DNA from: Treponema sp.
GTDB lineage: Bacteria; Spirochaetota; Spirochaetia; Treponematales; Breznakiellaceae
Length of the DNA: 64,000 nt
Assembly (NCBI GenBank): GCA_031274285.1
Contig: JAISQJ010000162.1
Location: forward strand, 23,345 to 87,344
Direction of reading: 5' to 3'
Shown: positions 1 through 9,084 of the stretch, piece after piece
Layout: each line of letters starts with the position of its first letter
Position numbering within the stretch: the first letter of the stretch is position 1
Notes under the pieces: generated by a model
Seen by the model: the letters and a program-made list of their open reading frames with translations, nothing else
Database searches by the model: none
Told to the model about the DNA's origin: nothing
Translations under genes and position numbers: made by a program

Positions 1-859
1 GGGGGGACCAGAAAGCTTCCACCGCCGCGGCGGCGACCAGGAGCAGGGCCGCGCCTGAGATAATGGGCAGAGCTTCCCTCCCCGCCCTTCTAAGGGAAGC
101 GCCCCGGCTTAGGCCCCGGAGGGCAAAGAAACGGTAACCCAGGAGCAGCCCGGCCTGGGCGGAAAAGATGATCGCCGTAAGCTCGAAACTGCTGTGGCCG
201 ATGATGAAGGAAAAAAAGGTTTCCCCAAATCCCAGGTTAACGATGTGCCCCGCGGCAGCCCCCAGAACCAACGCGTTGTAGGCCAGGAAAAACAAACTTC
301 CCACACCTCCCAGGATTCCCCCCGCAAAGGTTCTAAAGGCAATGGAAATGTTGTTGTAGATATAATAGCCGAACATATCCGCATCGCCGGTAACTCCCCG
401 GGGCGTAAGAAAATGGGAGCTTTGGGGATTGTACATTTCCTCCAGGGATTCCGCCGTATAATCCGGCAGCACCTGGTAGGCCGCTTCGGGAAAACGGATG
501 CAGAGGAAGGCAAAAAACAGGGCCAGGCCGTAAAAAATAAGGCTGGCCGCGGCCAGGCCCCGCCAGTTCGCCCGCACCTGCCGGGGGAAGGTCCGGGTGA
601 TAAAGGTTAAAACCGGTTTAAGGGAAAAGGTACGGCAATCGTAGAGCCGCTGCTGGCCCTCCAGGACCATGCGGTTGAGCCGCTCAATGAGGGCGGGATC
701 GAATCCGTGGGCCCTGGCGGTGTTAAGGTCCTGGGAGAGTTCCCGGAAGTCCTGGGGAAAACGCCAGGCCCGTTCCCGCATCTTCCGGGAACTGCCCAGG
801 GTTTGGGAAAATTCCTGCCAGCAGGTAGTACGCCTGGTAACAAAGTTGCGCTCCGTCAT
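1..859 (-). CDS. SpoIIM-like (DUF95) integral membrane protein, C-terminus cut by window edge
   Basis: The frame is open from an ATG at 859 to the left edge (about 286 codons visible, no stop). The first 110 residues are soluble and charged, followed by several hydrophobic segments starting near the LAAASLIFYGLALFFAFL stretch. A late GHSSFELTAI motif followed by a GLLLGY segment matches the conserved GH..(F/L)E...I signature of the stage II sporulation protein M/DUF95 family. In non-sporulating bacteria such proteins sit beside RDD, MoxR and DUF58 genes; their biochemical role is unknown. The start shares one base with the stop of the upstream RDD gene (TGATG), so the two are probably translationally coupled. 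The C-terminal end is outside the window. Confidence 0.85.
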   Translation of the reverse strand, partial: MTERNFVTRRTTCWQEFSQTLGSSRKMRERAWRFPQDFRELSQDLNTARAHGFDPALIERLNRMVLEGQQRLYDCRTFSLKPVLTFITRTFPRQVRANWRGLAAASLIFYGLALFFAFLCIRFPEAAYQVLPDYTAESLEEMYNPQSSHFLTPRGVTGDADMFGYYIYNNISIAFRTFAGGILGGVGSLFFLAYNALVLGAAAGHIVNLGFGETFFSFIIGHSSFELTAIIFSAQAGLLLGYRFFALRGLSRGASLRRAGREALPIISGAALLLVAAAAVEAFWSP

Positions 860-1626
860 CAATCCCCCAAAAGCCTTCTGCCGATGGCCAGGAGGTAGTC
901 CGCGGCCCCTTCCCGGGGCCGGTCCTCCCCATAGTCCCCCTCCCTCCTTAGGGACTCCACCAGGGGGGCGGCAATCTCATCGGCCCTGGCCCTGCCCAAC
1001 AGGGGGTAACGGCGGGTAAACATCAGAATACCCTGCCTTTCCTCCCCGCCTATGACTCCGCCGCCCTCCCCTCCCCCCTGGGGGGAAAAGGGGTCCGGGG
1101 GTCCGGGGGTCTTTCCCGCCAGCGCGGATACGGAGAGGGACTGGGCGGTGTAGACCACCAGGGTATCGGCGGTCCAGTCTCCCAGACGGCGGAAACCCCG
1201 GCTCAACATCATGGTCAGCAGGGCCACGGGACAGAGAAAGAGAAAGGTATCGGCGAAACGCAGGAGGTTCCGCAGAAAGGAAGCGCCGGGATTCACCGGG
1301 GAGCCGTCGCTTCGGAGTACCCTGATCCCCAGGAGCTTCTTCCCCGGAGTCTGTCCCCGGCAAAAGATCTCCCATAGGGTGTGGTAGAACCAATCCACGC
1401 AGAAAATCAACAGGAGCATCATCCAGGCGCCCCCGTCTTCCCCGAAGAATTCCGACACCACGTTGATAGTAATGATGATGGTCCATTGGGCGATCTGATC
1501 GATCCCCCAGGCGCAGCTTCGGATCGCCGGTCCCGCGGGGAACAGGGTAAATTCGATCCCCTCCGGGGACTCCACCGTTATGGCGGTATCGATGGATTCC
1601 GGACCGGAATAGGGAAGGGTATCCAC
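859..1626 (-). CDS. RDD family membrane protein
   Basis: A 255-residue protein. An N-terminal soluble strand region is followed by a hydrophobic pair (residues about 35-90), a TPGKKLLGIRV motif typical of the RDD domain, an arginine-rich loop (FLRNLLRFAD) and a third hydrophobic segment, then RRLGDWTADTLVVY, which is the usual end of RDD domains. Residues after about 175 form a polar, proline/glycine-rich tail with a helical end not typical of the core family. RDD proteins are small polytopic membrane proteins; some act in ion exchange, but most are uncharacterised. It overlaps the DUF95 gene by one base and follows a DUF5362-like gene on the same strand by 10 bases. Confidence 0.85.
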   Translation of the reverse strand: MDTLPYSGPESIDTAITVESPEGIEFTLFPAGPAIRSCAWGIDQIAQWTIIITINVVSEFFGEDGGAWMMLLLIFCVDWFYHTLWEIFCRGQTPGKKLLGIRVLRSDGSPVNPGASFLRNLLRFADTFLFLCPVALLTMMLSRGFRRLGDWTADTLVVYTAQSLSVSALAGKTPGPPDPFSPQGGGEGGGVIGGEERQGILMFTRRYPLLGRARADEIAAPLVESLRREGDYGEDRPREGAADYLLAIGRRLLGD

Positions 1627-1636
1627 AGGCGGAACC

Positions 1637-2122
1637 TTAGAAAATCGAGGAAACCGCGGCGATCACGGCGACGCCGATACCGATGGGAATAAAGGCCAGG
1701 TAAACAATCGCCATAATCCCGCTGAATTTCCACAGGGACTTGTTGCTCTTAAACGCGTCTTCCAGGTCTTTTTCCGCGCCGCTGGCCAGGTAGTTCCGTA
1801 TCTTCAGCCCAAACCCATGGGTAAAACGGGCGGGAAAAAAGGCCAAGGCCCCCAGGACCACATAGATAAGGCCCATAAAGGTTGAAACCGCGGCCAATCC
1901 GATCCCCGCATCAGCGCCGCCGGTGGCCAGCAGGGCAATTGTCATAATAAGGCCCGAGCCAACAAGGAAGATCGCTCCAATATAGCCCAGGACGCCGATG
2001 AAACGGAGCCAGGGAGAGGCTTCCTTAAGGTAACGGATCATGAGCGCCGTTAAAATCCCCTGGGGGGCGGCTTCCTCCGCCGCGGCCTGTGTTTCCGGAC
2101 TTTGCCAAGGATTATCAGACAT
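1637..2122 (-). CDS. DUF5362-like small membrane protein
   Basis: About 161 residues. A polar N-terminus (NPWQSPETQAAAEEAAPQG) precedes a cytoplasmic helix with TALMIRYLKEASPWLRFIGVLGYIG, then hydrophobic helices around residues 40-65 and 75-95, and a final helix at the C-terminus. This arrangement resembles DUF5362 proteins; the function is unknown. The internal ATG at 2122 is preferred over the one at 2140 because an AAGGAGG ribosome site lies five bases before it. A TAGTAT box with six bases before the upstream ATG suggests transcription begins close to 2140. It is the first gene of the leftward DUF5362-RDD-DUF95 group and diverges from the MFS gene. Confidence 0.75.
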   Translation of the reverse strand: MSDNPWQSPETQAAAEEAAPQGILTALMIRYLKEASPWLRFIGVLGYIGAIFLVGSGLIMTIALLATGGADAGIGLAAVSTFMGLIYVVLGALAFFPARFTHGFGLKIRNYLASGAEKDLEDAFKSNKSLWKFSGIMAIVYLAFIPIGIGVAVIAAVSSIF

Positions 2123-2227
2123 GATGGCCTCCTTAATCATCCGAGCATACTATGGATAGAGCCCAAGGGACCAGCCTTAAACCTCAGCTTGCCCTTTTTC
2201 CCTATTCGCAATACGCTCCCAGAATCC

Positions 2228-3433
2228 ATGGGCCCAAAAAAACCGGCGAGTCAGCCAGGACCTTACCGTTCTATCATCCCCGCGTTCATGGCCAACTATG
2301 CGGTCCTGGGGGTCATTTCCCCCTTTCTCCCCATCCTGATACGGACCCTGGGCTACAGCCCCTCCATGGTGGGCCTGCTCATGGGAATCTACGAGGGAGC
2401 GGGAATCGTGGGACCCTTTGTCCTGGGTTTCCTGGTGGATCGCTGGGGCCGCTACAAGCCGGGACTCCTCATCTCTGTGCTGCTCATGCTGCTGCCGGCC
2501 CTGCCCCTGGCCCTTATCCACCGGCCCCTGCCCAGCGCCCTCCTCCTCTGCGTCCTGGCCGTGGGCGTCAAGTCCGGCCTTCCCCTGATGGAGGCCATGA
2601 CCACCATCGTGGTGGGGAAGGAGGGCAACTACGGCAAGATCCGGTCCTTCGGTTCGGTGGGCTTTATCCTTTCGGTCCTCTTTCTCCAGTGGTTCCCCTA
2701 CCTGCCCAGGAACAGCGCCCTTAACATCGGTATCTGGATCGCCATCCTCTCCTCCATTGCCCTGGTGATGATGTGCCTTGTGCCGGCCCGCTTTACCGCC
2801 CTGCGCCAGGACGCCGCTCCCAGGCCGGCTACGGCGCCGCTCAGGATATGGACTCCCTTCTTTACCCTGGGGCTCCTCATGATCGCCCTGACCCGCATCG
2901 CCATGGCCCCGGTGGCTTCGTTTATCTCCCTCTACGTGGTGGAATATATCAAGTGGGACGCGGTGGGCATGATCTGGGCCATTGCGGCGGCCGCGGAAAC
3001 GCCGCTGATCTTTTTCTCCCGGCGGATCATCCGGTATTTCAAGAGCCCCCTAAAGGTCATCTTTCTTACCTGCTTCGCCCTAATTTTGCGGCTCCTTATC
3101 TATGCCCTGTTCCCCTACCCTCCCGCCATTGTGGCGGCCCAACTGCTCCACTCCCTCTGCTACGGCCTGTTCCACTCCGCGGCGGTGGCCTTTATCAGCG
3201 CCAACATCCCCCCCGAACGCCGGGCCCTGGGGATGACCATCTACCTTTCCCTGGGTACCGGGTTTCCCACCTTCCTGGGGAATATCCTGGGGGGCTTCAT
3301 CGTCGAGTACCTCGGCTACCGGGCCCTCTTCGGGAGCTACACGATTTTCTCCCTCCTGGCCATGGGGGTCTACCTCGTCATCCGCGGGGCGGGGCGCACA
3401 AGAACCGGGTATCGTGCTATACTACCACCATGA
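2228..3433 (+). CDS. MFS transporter (MFS_1-like / HcaT-LacY-like)
   Basis: About 401 residues with roughly 12 hydrophobic helices. The N-terminal half has the MFS loop signature DRWGRYKPG after helix 2, and FGSVGFILSVLF in helix 5 recalls the oligosaccharide/HcaT-type group. The substrate cannot be deduced. The ATG at 2228 (MGPKKPAS) leaves a short cytoplasmic N-terminus before the first helix; no strong ribosome site is visible, and an in-frame ATG at 2102 would overlap the divergent gene. The stop codon overlaps the ATG of the NfeD gene (ATGA at 3430-3433), so it is coupled to the NfeD-FloA operon, although that operon also seems to have its own promoter. Confidence 0.85.
   Translation: MGPKKPASQPGPYRSIIPAFMANYAVLGVISPFLPILIRTLGYSPSMVGLLMGIYEGAGIVGPFVLGFLVDRWGRYKPGLLISVLLMLLPALPLALIHRPLPSALLLCVLAVGVKSGLPLMEAMTTIVVGKEGNYGKIRSFGSVGFILSVLFLQWFPYLPRNSALNIGIWIAILSSIALVMMCLVPARFTALRQDAAPRPATAPLRIWTPFFTLGLLMIALTRIAMAPVASFISLYVVEYIKWDAVGMIWAIAAAAETPLIFFSRRIIRYFKSPLKVIFLTCFALILRLLIYALFPYPPAIVAAQLLHSLCYGLFHSAAVAFISANIPPERRALGMTIYLSLGTGFPTFLGNILGGFIVEYLGYRALFGSYTIFSLLAMGVYLVIRGAGRTRTGYRAILPP
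3418..3429 (+). promoter_or_regulatory. candidate extended -10 promoter for nfeD-floA
   Basis: TGCTATACT (3415-3423) is an extended -10 box inside the end of the MFS gene. Six bases separate the box from the nfeD ATG at 3430, so transcription would start at or beside the start codon. The -35 region (CGCACA, 17 bases upstream) is weak. Confidence 0.4.
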
Positions 3434-4959
3434 AATTCCATCGCCTGTTTGGATTGTGCCTTTTCTTTGCCGCCGTCGCTTTCCCGCTCTTTTCCCAGGC
3501 CCCTGCGGAGGCGGGGGACGGCAAGACCGGCGCAGCCTGGATCATTCCCATCCGGGGTGATATTGAGCCTTCCCTGGCGGCCTTTGTGCGGCGGGAGGGG
3601 GGCAAGGCCCAGGCCCAGGGGGCCCGGTACATCATCTTTGAGATTGATACCTTCGGCGGCCGGGTGGATTCCGCCCTGCAGATCACCTCCTTCATTACGT
3701 CCATCAAGAACGCCCGGACCATCGCCTGGGTGAATTCCGGCGGGGATTCCATGGGGGTAAGCTGGTCCGCCGGGGCCCTGATTGCCCTGGCCTGCCAGGA
3801 TATTTATATGGCCGCCGGAACCTCCCTGGGGGCGGCGGCGCCGGTAACCATCGGGGCGGACGGTCAGTCCGAGGGAACCGGGGAGAAAACCGTGGCCGCG
3901 GTGCGGTCCCAGATTGCGGCCCTGGCGGAGCGGAACAAGCATCCGGTGGAACTGGCCAGGGCCATGGTGGACTACGATGTGGAAATTTGGGAAGTCCTGG
4001 TGGAGGGAGAACTGAAGGTCCTTTCCCTGCAGGAACTGGAACTGATGGAAAAAGACGCCCAGACCGGGGGGCCCGAGCCGCAGCGCCGGGGGGTAATTTC
4101 CCCCAAGGGGAAACTCCTCTCCCTGACCAGCGGGGAGGCCGTCCGTTACGGCCTGGCCAGGGGCCTGGCGGACGACCGGGAAAGCCTGCTGGCGGCAATC
4201 GGGGCGCCCTCTCCGGCGGTGGAAAGCGTCCCCGGCGCCGCGGATGAGATCGTCTCGATCCTCACCTCCGCTCCGGTCCAGGCCCTGCTCATCATCCTGG
4301 GCCTGGTGATGATCTTCCTCGAAATCAACAGCCCCGGCTTCGGAATTCCCGGCGTCACGGCGATCATCGCCTTTGTCACGGTCTTTGGATCCGGGGCCAT
4401 GCTGGGCAGGGTGGGTTCCCTGGAGATCGTCCTCTTTCTCCTGGGTCTGGGCCTCCTGGTGGTGGAGATCTTTGTGACCCCGGGATTCGGCTTCATGGGT
4501 ATTTCGGGCTTTATCCTCATCGGCCTTTCCCTGATGTTATCCATGCAGGACTTTGTGATCCCCCGCTTCGACTGGGAATGGACCATGATGGGGAGGAACG
4601 CCCTGGTGGTCTTTACCGGCCTCCTGGCGGCCGTCACCGGCATCGCCGTCATTGTGCTGCTGGGGCCCAAAATCCGGCTCTTTAACCGGCTTACCCTGCA
4701 GACCCGGCTTACCGGAACCGCCGCCGGCCCCCTCCAGCCGGGGGACCAGGGGAACGCGCCGGAGGCGGCAGGAGCGGAAAGCTACCAATCCCTGGTGGGG
4801 AAAACCGGCGTGGCCGCCACCACCCTGCACCCGGTGGGGAGGGTGGAGATCGACGGGGAAGTGTACGAAGCCCAGGCGGAGGGCCTTTTTGCGGAGCCCG
4901 GCCGGGGGGTCAGGGTTATCCGGGTCAGGGGTAACAACATTACGGTGCGGCTTGTGTAA
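3430..4959 (+). CDS. nfeD: NfeD-family membrane-bound serine protease (long form)
   Basis: A 509-residue long-form NfeD protein. A signal peptide (residues 1-25) leads into a ClpP-class Ser-Lys protease domain (about 35-240). The nucleophile is probably Ser113 in SWSAGALIAL, with Lys153 in GEKTVAAVRS as general base, and the oxyanion region is GTSLGAAAPV. Four to five membrane helices follow (about 275-420), and the C-terminal 65 residues match the NfeD OB-fold. Members cut hydrophobic membrane peptides such as stomatin-type partners; the flotillin gene lies directly downstream, as is common. The ATG at 3430 overlaps the MFS stop. Confidence 0.92.
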   Translation: MKFHRLFGLCLFFAAVAFPLFSQAPAEAGDGKTGAAWIIPIRGDIEPSLAAFVRREGGKAQAQGARYIIFEIDTFGGRVDSALQITSFITSIKNARTIAWVNSGGDSMGVSWSAGALIALACQDIYMAAGTSLGAAAPVTIGADGQSEGTGEKTVAAVRSQIAALAERNKHPVELARAMVDYDVEIWEVLVEGELKVLSLQELELMEKDAQTGGPEPQRRGVISPKGKLLSLTSGEAVRYGLARGLADDRESLLAAIGAPSPAVESVPGAADEIVSILTSAPVQALLIILGLVMIFLEINSPGFGIPGVTAIIAFVTVFGSGAMLGRVGSLEIVLFLLGLGLLVVEIFVTPGFGFMGISGFILIGLSLMLSMQDFVIPRFDWEWTMMGRNALVVFTGLLAAVTGIAVIVLLGPKIRLFNRLTLQTRLTGTAAGPLQPGDQGNAPEAAGAESYQSLVGKTGVAATTLHPVGRVEIDGEVYEAQAEGLFAEPGRGVRVIRVRGNNITVRLV

Positions 4960-4992
4960 TTTCAAGCGGAAAATATTTTTATAGGAGTGTTT

Positions 4993-5976
4993 ATGCCATA
5001 CCTTATTATCTTAATCGCCGCGGGCCTTATCGCCCTGGGGTTCCTGATTCTCTTTTTCCGGTTCTTCGGTCTCTGGTTCCGGGCCTTCCTGTCCGGGGCC
5101 TCGGTGGGGATGGGGAAGCTCATCGGCATGTGGCTGCGGCACGTGAACGCCGCGGCTATCGTGGATTCCCGGATTATGCTCTCCAAGGCGGGGATCGATG
5201 TGGAAAGCGATATGCTGGAAACCCACTTCCTGGCCAGGGGGGATGTGATAAAGGTAAGCCGCGCCCTGGTGGCGGCCAACAAGGCCAATATTCCCCTGCC
5301 CTTCCAGCGGGCCGCGGCCATAGACCTGGCGGGCCGGGATGTGCTGGAGGCGGTGCGGACCAGCGTGAACCCCAAGGTCATCGACTGCCCCGATACGACC
5401 AAGGGCAAGCATACCATCGATGCGGTGGCCAAGGACGGTATCCAGCTTCAGGTAAAGGCCCGGGTCACGGTGCGGGCCAACATTGAACGGCTGGTGGGGG
5501 GCGCCACGGAGGAGACCATCATCGCCCGGGTGGGAGAGGGAATCGTTACCACCATCGGTTCTTCGGAGTCCTACAAGTCGGTGTTGGAAAATCCCGACAC
5601 CATTTCCAAGCGGGTGCTGGACAAGGGCCTGGACGCGGGGACCGCCTTCGAGATTCTCTCGATTGACATCGCCGACATCGACGTGGGGGCCAACGTGGGG
5701 GCCAAACTCCAGGCCGACCAGGCTGAGGCGGACAAGCGGCGCTTCCAGGCGGAGGCGGAAAAACGCCGGGCCGCGGCCCAGGCCCGGGAGCAGGAGATGA
5801 TAGCCCTGGTCCAGGAAAACCGGGCCAAGGTGGTGCTGGCGGAGGCGGAGATTCCCCTGGCCATCGCCGAAGCCTTTAAGAACGGCCACCTGGGGGTCAT
5901 GGATTATTACCGGCTCAAGAATATCCAGGCCGATACGGAGATGCGTTCCTCCATCGGGACGCCGGGCGAGAAATGA
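4993..5976 (+). CDS. floA: flotillin-like protein FloA (YqfA)
   Basis: A 327-residue protein, close to the length of Bacillus FloA. It has an N-terminal membrane-inserted hydrophobic stretch (residues 3-25) and a second weaker one, a PHB/SPFH-type core ([35 protein letters not shown]), then a long alanine/glutamate-rich coiled coil (about 230-290; [19 protein letters not shown]). FloA organises functional membrane microdomains and works with NfeD proteins. The ATG at 4993 is chosen because GGAG lies five bases upstream; a GTG two codons earlier is the alternative. The stop overlaps the next gene's ATG (ATGA, 5973-5976). Confidence 0.93.
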   Translation: MPYLIILIAAGLIALGFLILFFRFFGLWFRAFLSGASVGMGKLIGMWLRHVNAAAIVDSRIMLSKAGIDVESDMLETHFLARGDVIKVSRALVAANKANIPLPFQRAAAIDLAGRDVLEAVRTSVNPKVIDCPDTTKGKHTIDAVAKDGIQLQVKARVTVRANIERLVGGATEETIIARVGEGIVTTIGSSESYKSVLENPDTISKRVLDKGLDAGTAFEILSIDIADIDVGANVGAKLQADQAEADKRRFQAEAEKRRAAAQAREQEMIALVQENRAKVVLAEAEIPLAIAEAFKNGHLGVMDYYRLKNIQADTEMRSSIGTPGEK

Positions 5977-6596
5977 GGAACCTGCTAAACTTCATCTTTT
6001 CAAACCTCGTGCCCATCCTGGTGGTAACTTCCGTGGCCATCAGGATCATCGTGGGCATGAGGAATTCCGCCCGCAAGAAGCCGCAGGCCGATGATCTGGG
6101 GGAACAGGAGGACCGGGAGGAGGAATACACCGATGTGTGGACCAGGCTGAAACCGGATGATGAAGAGGACCGGCAGGCCTACGGTTCCGGCGAAGACAGA
6201 GCCCGGCCCCTCCTCTCCCCTGCCGGCGGAATGTCCCTGCCCCCGGTAAGAAGGGCCCCGGAGCCCGAAACGATCATCCGGCCCGCGAACTTCAGGCTCA
6301 GTGAGCCCGCCTTCGGCGAGCCCGCCCTTGGTGAGCCCAGCTTTGGCGGGTCAGCCTTTAGTGAGCCCGCAGGCGGTGAGCCCCCCTTTGGGGAAGCCTC
6401 CGCCGGGGAAGCCCTGTCCGGGGCCTCTCCCGCCGTGGGAGGGCCTTCCGCCGGAGAGCTCCCCCATCAGCCCCCCCACGGGGAGGCTCCCGCGAGCAGG
6501 GCCGCGGCCTTCTTCCGCCGTACCGGCCGCCTCTCCCCCCTGCGGCAGGCGGTGATTTTCTCTGAAATTCTGGGAAAGCCTAAGGCCTTCGAGTAG
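5973..6596 (+). CDS. membrane-anchored acidic protein with GEP repeats, flotillin operon
   Basis: A 207-residue protein not matched to a known family. An N-terminal membrane helix (residues about 5-27) is followed by a basic patch, then a strongly acidic segment ([15 protein letters not shown]). Residues about 108-155 consist of degenerate 5-7 residue repeats built on (S/G)EPxxG ([25 protein letters not shown]). The C-terminal 40 residues ([30 protein letters not shown]) look like a conserved end piece. ATGA overlap with floA means it is probably translated with the flotillin, so it may be a microdomain partner; that is inference from position. The stop abuts the convergent barrel gene with no gap. 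Confidence 0.75.
   Translation: MRNLLNFIFSNLVPILVVTSVAIRIIVGMRNSARKKPQADDLGEQEDREEEYTDVWTRLKPDDEEDRQAYGSGEDRARPLLSPAGGMSLPPVRRAPEPETIIRPANFRLSEPAFGEPALGEPSFGGSAFSEPAGGEPPFGEASAGEALSGASPAVGGPSAGELPHQPPHGEAPASRAAAFFRRTGRLSPLRQAVIFSEILGKPKAFE
6300..6415 (+). repeat. in-frame degenerate repeats coding GEP motifs
   Basis: Short imperfect repeats of the form gagcccgccttcggc (15-18 bases) lie inside the third gene of the NfeD-FloA operon and encode variants of GEPAFGEP. They are in frame, so the protein can change length by slippage without losing its C-terminus. Confidence 0.6.
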
Positions 6597-7214
6597 CTAA
6601 AATTTGTAGCCCGCGGCCAGCCTTATTGCCGGTCCATGTCCAAGTCCCATAGTTACCTGGGGACTCTCGCCGGCAAGTTCCTTTTCCAATTTGTTTCGTA
6701 GCCGCAGACCGTAGAGGAGCTCGGCCCGGAAATAAGTCTTCTCGGTGACATCAATATCCATACCGGCGCCGAATTTGAACCACAGGGCGCTGAAATACTC
6801 GGTGGCATCTGTATAGTTGAGCCTGGACCCGTCTATAAAGGAAAGGGTGACCTGGTAATCAATACCCATGAGGGGGAAAAGGGTAACGCGCCCCAGGTCA
6901 AAGGGGAATTTGCCCAGCAGACCGATGTTTAAGGCATTGAACCTGCCCTTATCCTCCGAGTAAACCCGGCGGAGAGTCATTTTGGAAGTCCCGGCGTAAT
7001 AGCTTATATCAAGTTCCGCAAAGGTGGCGTCGAGAAACCCATAGCTGCCGAAGCCGACGGTGGAACGGGAATAATATTCCTGGCCTGCCCTATCGGCCTT
7101 GGCGAAGCCCAGATCCAATAAGGCGCCCACACCGGCGCTTAGTTGAAAGGCAGGAATTTCCGCAAAGGCCGTGGTACTCACGGTCAGGGCCAGGGCCATT
7201 AATGCCTTTTTCAT
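6597..7214 (-). CDS. probable outer-membrane beta-barrel protein
   Basis: About 205 residues. A clear signal peptide (MKKALMALALTVSTTAFA, cleavage before EIP) is followed by alternating amphipathic strands with many aromatic residues and a C-terminal ...IRLAAGYKF ending in phenylalanine, as in barrel proteins recognised by the BAM complex. It resembles small 8-strand outer-membrane proteins common in treponemes; no ligand can be named. The ATG at 7214 is preferred because AGGAG lies 6-7 bases upstream; the longer frame to 7283 has no signal peptide at its start. It is convergent with the flotillin operon and stands alone. Confidence 0.75.
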   Translation of the reverse strand: MKKALMALALTVSTTAFAEIPAFQLSAGVGALLDLGFAKADRAGQEYYSRSTVGFGSYGFLDATFAELDISYYAGTSKMTLRRVYSEDKGRFNALNIGLLGKFPFDLGRVTLFPLMGIDYQVTLSFIDGSRLNYTDATEYFSALWFKFGAGMDIDVTEKTYFRAELLYGLRLRNKLEKELAGESPQVTMGLGHGPAIRLAAGYKF

Positions 7215-7301
7215 GCGTCGCTCCTTTTTTGCGTTTTTTTCTGAACAGCCCAGAAAATACCCCATAAACCGGGCATTTTGCAAGCCGACCGGTCCGGCAC
7301 A

Positions 7302-8861
7302 TTATCCCATAGTCAGCATCCCCCCGCTGATATGCCATTCACGGCCCGTTAAGGCGGCCAGAAAGGCCTCGTCGTGGCTTACCAGCAGCAGGGCGCAGGG
7401 AACTTCCGCCAGGAGTTCTTCCAGCAGGCGGATGGAGCTGAGGTCCAGGTGGTTGGTGGGCTCGTCCATGATGATAATCGCGGGCTGGGAAAACACCCCC
7501 CGGGCGATAAGGAGCTTCCTGATTTCCCCGGGGCTGGGGAGCCGGGATTGGAGGAGCAGGCCGGGGTCTGAACCGAGGCGGGAGAAACGGGCCAGGATCT
7601 CCCCGCGGTCCTTTTCCGTTTCCTCCCTCATGTTCTCCAGCGCCGCTTGGCCCTCCCCGGCGCTTATTTCCTGGGGGATATACAGGAGGCGGGAGGGAAT
7701 CTGTTTTACGATATGCCGTACCAGGCTTGATTTGCCCGCCCCGTTGGGCCCGGTGAGGGCGATCCGGTCGCCGGGGCGGATGAGGAGTTCGGGAAAGGAA
7801 AGAAGGCGGCCCCCCGGGACCCCTTCCCCGCCCAGGAGGATGCTCCCCGCGGGGATAAGGGCGATCCGGTCCATCTTCCCCCGCTCCGTTAATAGGGTCA
7901 GGCCCTGTTTCCGCGAAGGAGGGACGGCGGCGGCGGCCAGGGTTTTTTCCAAACCGGCCAGGCGGTTTTCCATACGTTTGTACTGATCCGCCCCGGCCCG
8001 GTCTTTGCCGGAAAGCCGGGCCAGGTTGATCTTGCCCCTGGCGTCGCTGTCCCCGGGCTTAAGGTTCTTTTTAGACAGGCGGTTTTTTGAACCCTCCACC
8101 ACCCGCCGCCGGTCCTCCGCCGCCGCCGCCAGGCGGTCCCGCTCCCGGGTCAACAGAGCCCTTTGGCGGCGGCCTTCCCGGGCCTCCCGTTCCTCCTCGG
8201 CAAGCCCCCGGGAAATGCCGCCGGGCCGCAGCATCGCCCTTCCCCGCCGGATAAAAAGGCATTGGCCGCAAAGCCGGTCCAGCAGGGCGCGGTCATGGCT
8301 GACCAGCAAACCTATGCCGGAGTAGGATTCTAAGGCGGAACCAATCAGGGCCTTGGCCTCCCGGTCCAGATGGTTGGTCGGCTCATCGATGAGGAGCAGC
8401 TCCGGCTGCCGCCACAGGGCAATGCCCAACTGCAGCCGTTTGCGTTCCCCGTGACTCAGGCTTTCCCAGCGGTAGGGCCAATCGGCCTTAATGCCCAGCC
8501 GCGACATCAGACTGCCGCCGCCATCAAAGAAAAAATCTTCCCAGCCCTCGGGCACTTGGTCGGTACGCTGGGGGCAATACAGGCCCCGGGTCCCGGCGGC
8601 GGCAACGGAGGCGGCGCCGGACCCGGACCCGGCAGCGGCGGCAACGGCCCCGCCGGCGGGCCCGGACAGGGCGGCAGGGGAAATGTTCCCCGATTGGGGC
8701 TCCAGAATTCCCGCGGCCAGCATCAGGAAGGTCGACTTCCCCGCGCCGTTGTCCCCGGTAACGCCGGTCCAGTCATCGTGAAATTCCAGGCTCATATCCC
8801 GTAATACCGGTTCTATAGATTGGGGGTAGGAAAAATAAACGGAATTAAAACATAAAACCAT
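7302..8861 (-). CDS. ABC-F family ATP-binding protein
   Basis: A 519-residue soluble protein with two ABC ATPase domains and no membrane segments. Domain 1 has Walker A GDNGAGKST, signature LSHGERKRLQLG and Walker B LLLIDEPTNHLD. Domain 2 has GPNGAGKSS, an altered signature region SPGEIRKLLIA, and IIIMDEPTNHLD. The DEPTNHLD boxes and charged inter-domain linker are typical of ABC-F ribosome-acting factors, some of which give antibiotic resistance. Unusually, about 28 Gly/Ala/Ser residues are inserted after the first Walker A (about residues 65-92), where other members carry an arm subdomain. Good ribosome site (GGAGGG, five bases before ATG) partly inside a palindrome. Confidence 0.88.
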   Translation of the reverse strand: MVLCFNSVYFSYPQSIEPVLRDMSLEFHDDWTGVTGDNGAGKSTFLMLAAGILEPQSGNISPAALSGPAGGAVAAAAGSGSGAASVAAAGTRGLYCPQRTDQVPEGWEDFFFDGGGSLMSRLGIKADWPYRWESLSHGERKRLQLGIALWRQPELLLIDEPTNHLDREAKALIGSALESYSGIGLLVSHDRALLDRLCGQCLFIRRGRAMLRPGGISRGLAEEEREAREGRRQRALLTRERDRLAAAAEDRRRVVEGSKNRLSKKNLKPGDSDARGKINLARLSGKDRAGADQYKRMENRLAGLEKTLAAAAVPPSRKQGLTLLTERGKMDRIALIPAGSILLGGEGVPGGRLLSFPELLIRPGDRIALTGPNGAGKSSLVRHIVKQIPSRLLYIPQEISAGEGQAALENMREETEKDRGEILARFSRLGSDPGLLLQSRLPSPGEIRKLLIARGVFSQPAIIIMDEPTNHLDLSSIRLLEELLAEVPCALLLVSHDEAFLAALTGREWHISGGMLTMG

Positions 8862-8866
8862 GGGGA

Positions 8867-8979
8867 CCCTCCGTATCGATACGGCGCCCCCGGTTAAAAA
8901 AGCTTAACTTTGGAATTTCAACCGGGAATAAATTAAAGAACAACAAAGAGGCCGCGCCGCCTTTGGTCTACCTCTCTGT
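8867..8979 (-). promoter_or_regulatory. structured leader upstream of ABC-F gene
   Basis: The leader contains a perfect 14-base palindrome CCGTATCGATACGG (8871-8884) that overlaps the first two bases of the GGAGGG ribosome site. Upstream are CCCGGTT/AACCGGG arms (8889-8895 and 8920-8926), and an AGAGG..CCTCT stem followed by a T-rich stretch on the minus strand (8951-8979). This could be an attenuator, as is known for some ABC-F resistance genes, but no leader peptide was identified. Confidence 0.35.
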
Positions 8980-9084
8980 TTTATTCTCTGTTCATCATCC
9001 CGGTCCCGTTCCTTTGGCTGATTGATTGCTTACCTGATCGATTAATGATCGATGATTTCAGTATAACGTCCCCCGGATCTTTTG

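Noticed and set aside
2773-3429. N-terminal extension of the NfeD frame
   Set aside because: It is out of frame with the MFS gene and lacks a signal peptide; the ATG at 3430 begins a perfect one.
9035-9056. Operator-like GATC palindrome near the MATE gene end
   Set aside because: The arms are imperfect and the site lies downstream of the operon; no support beyond AT content.
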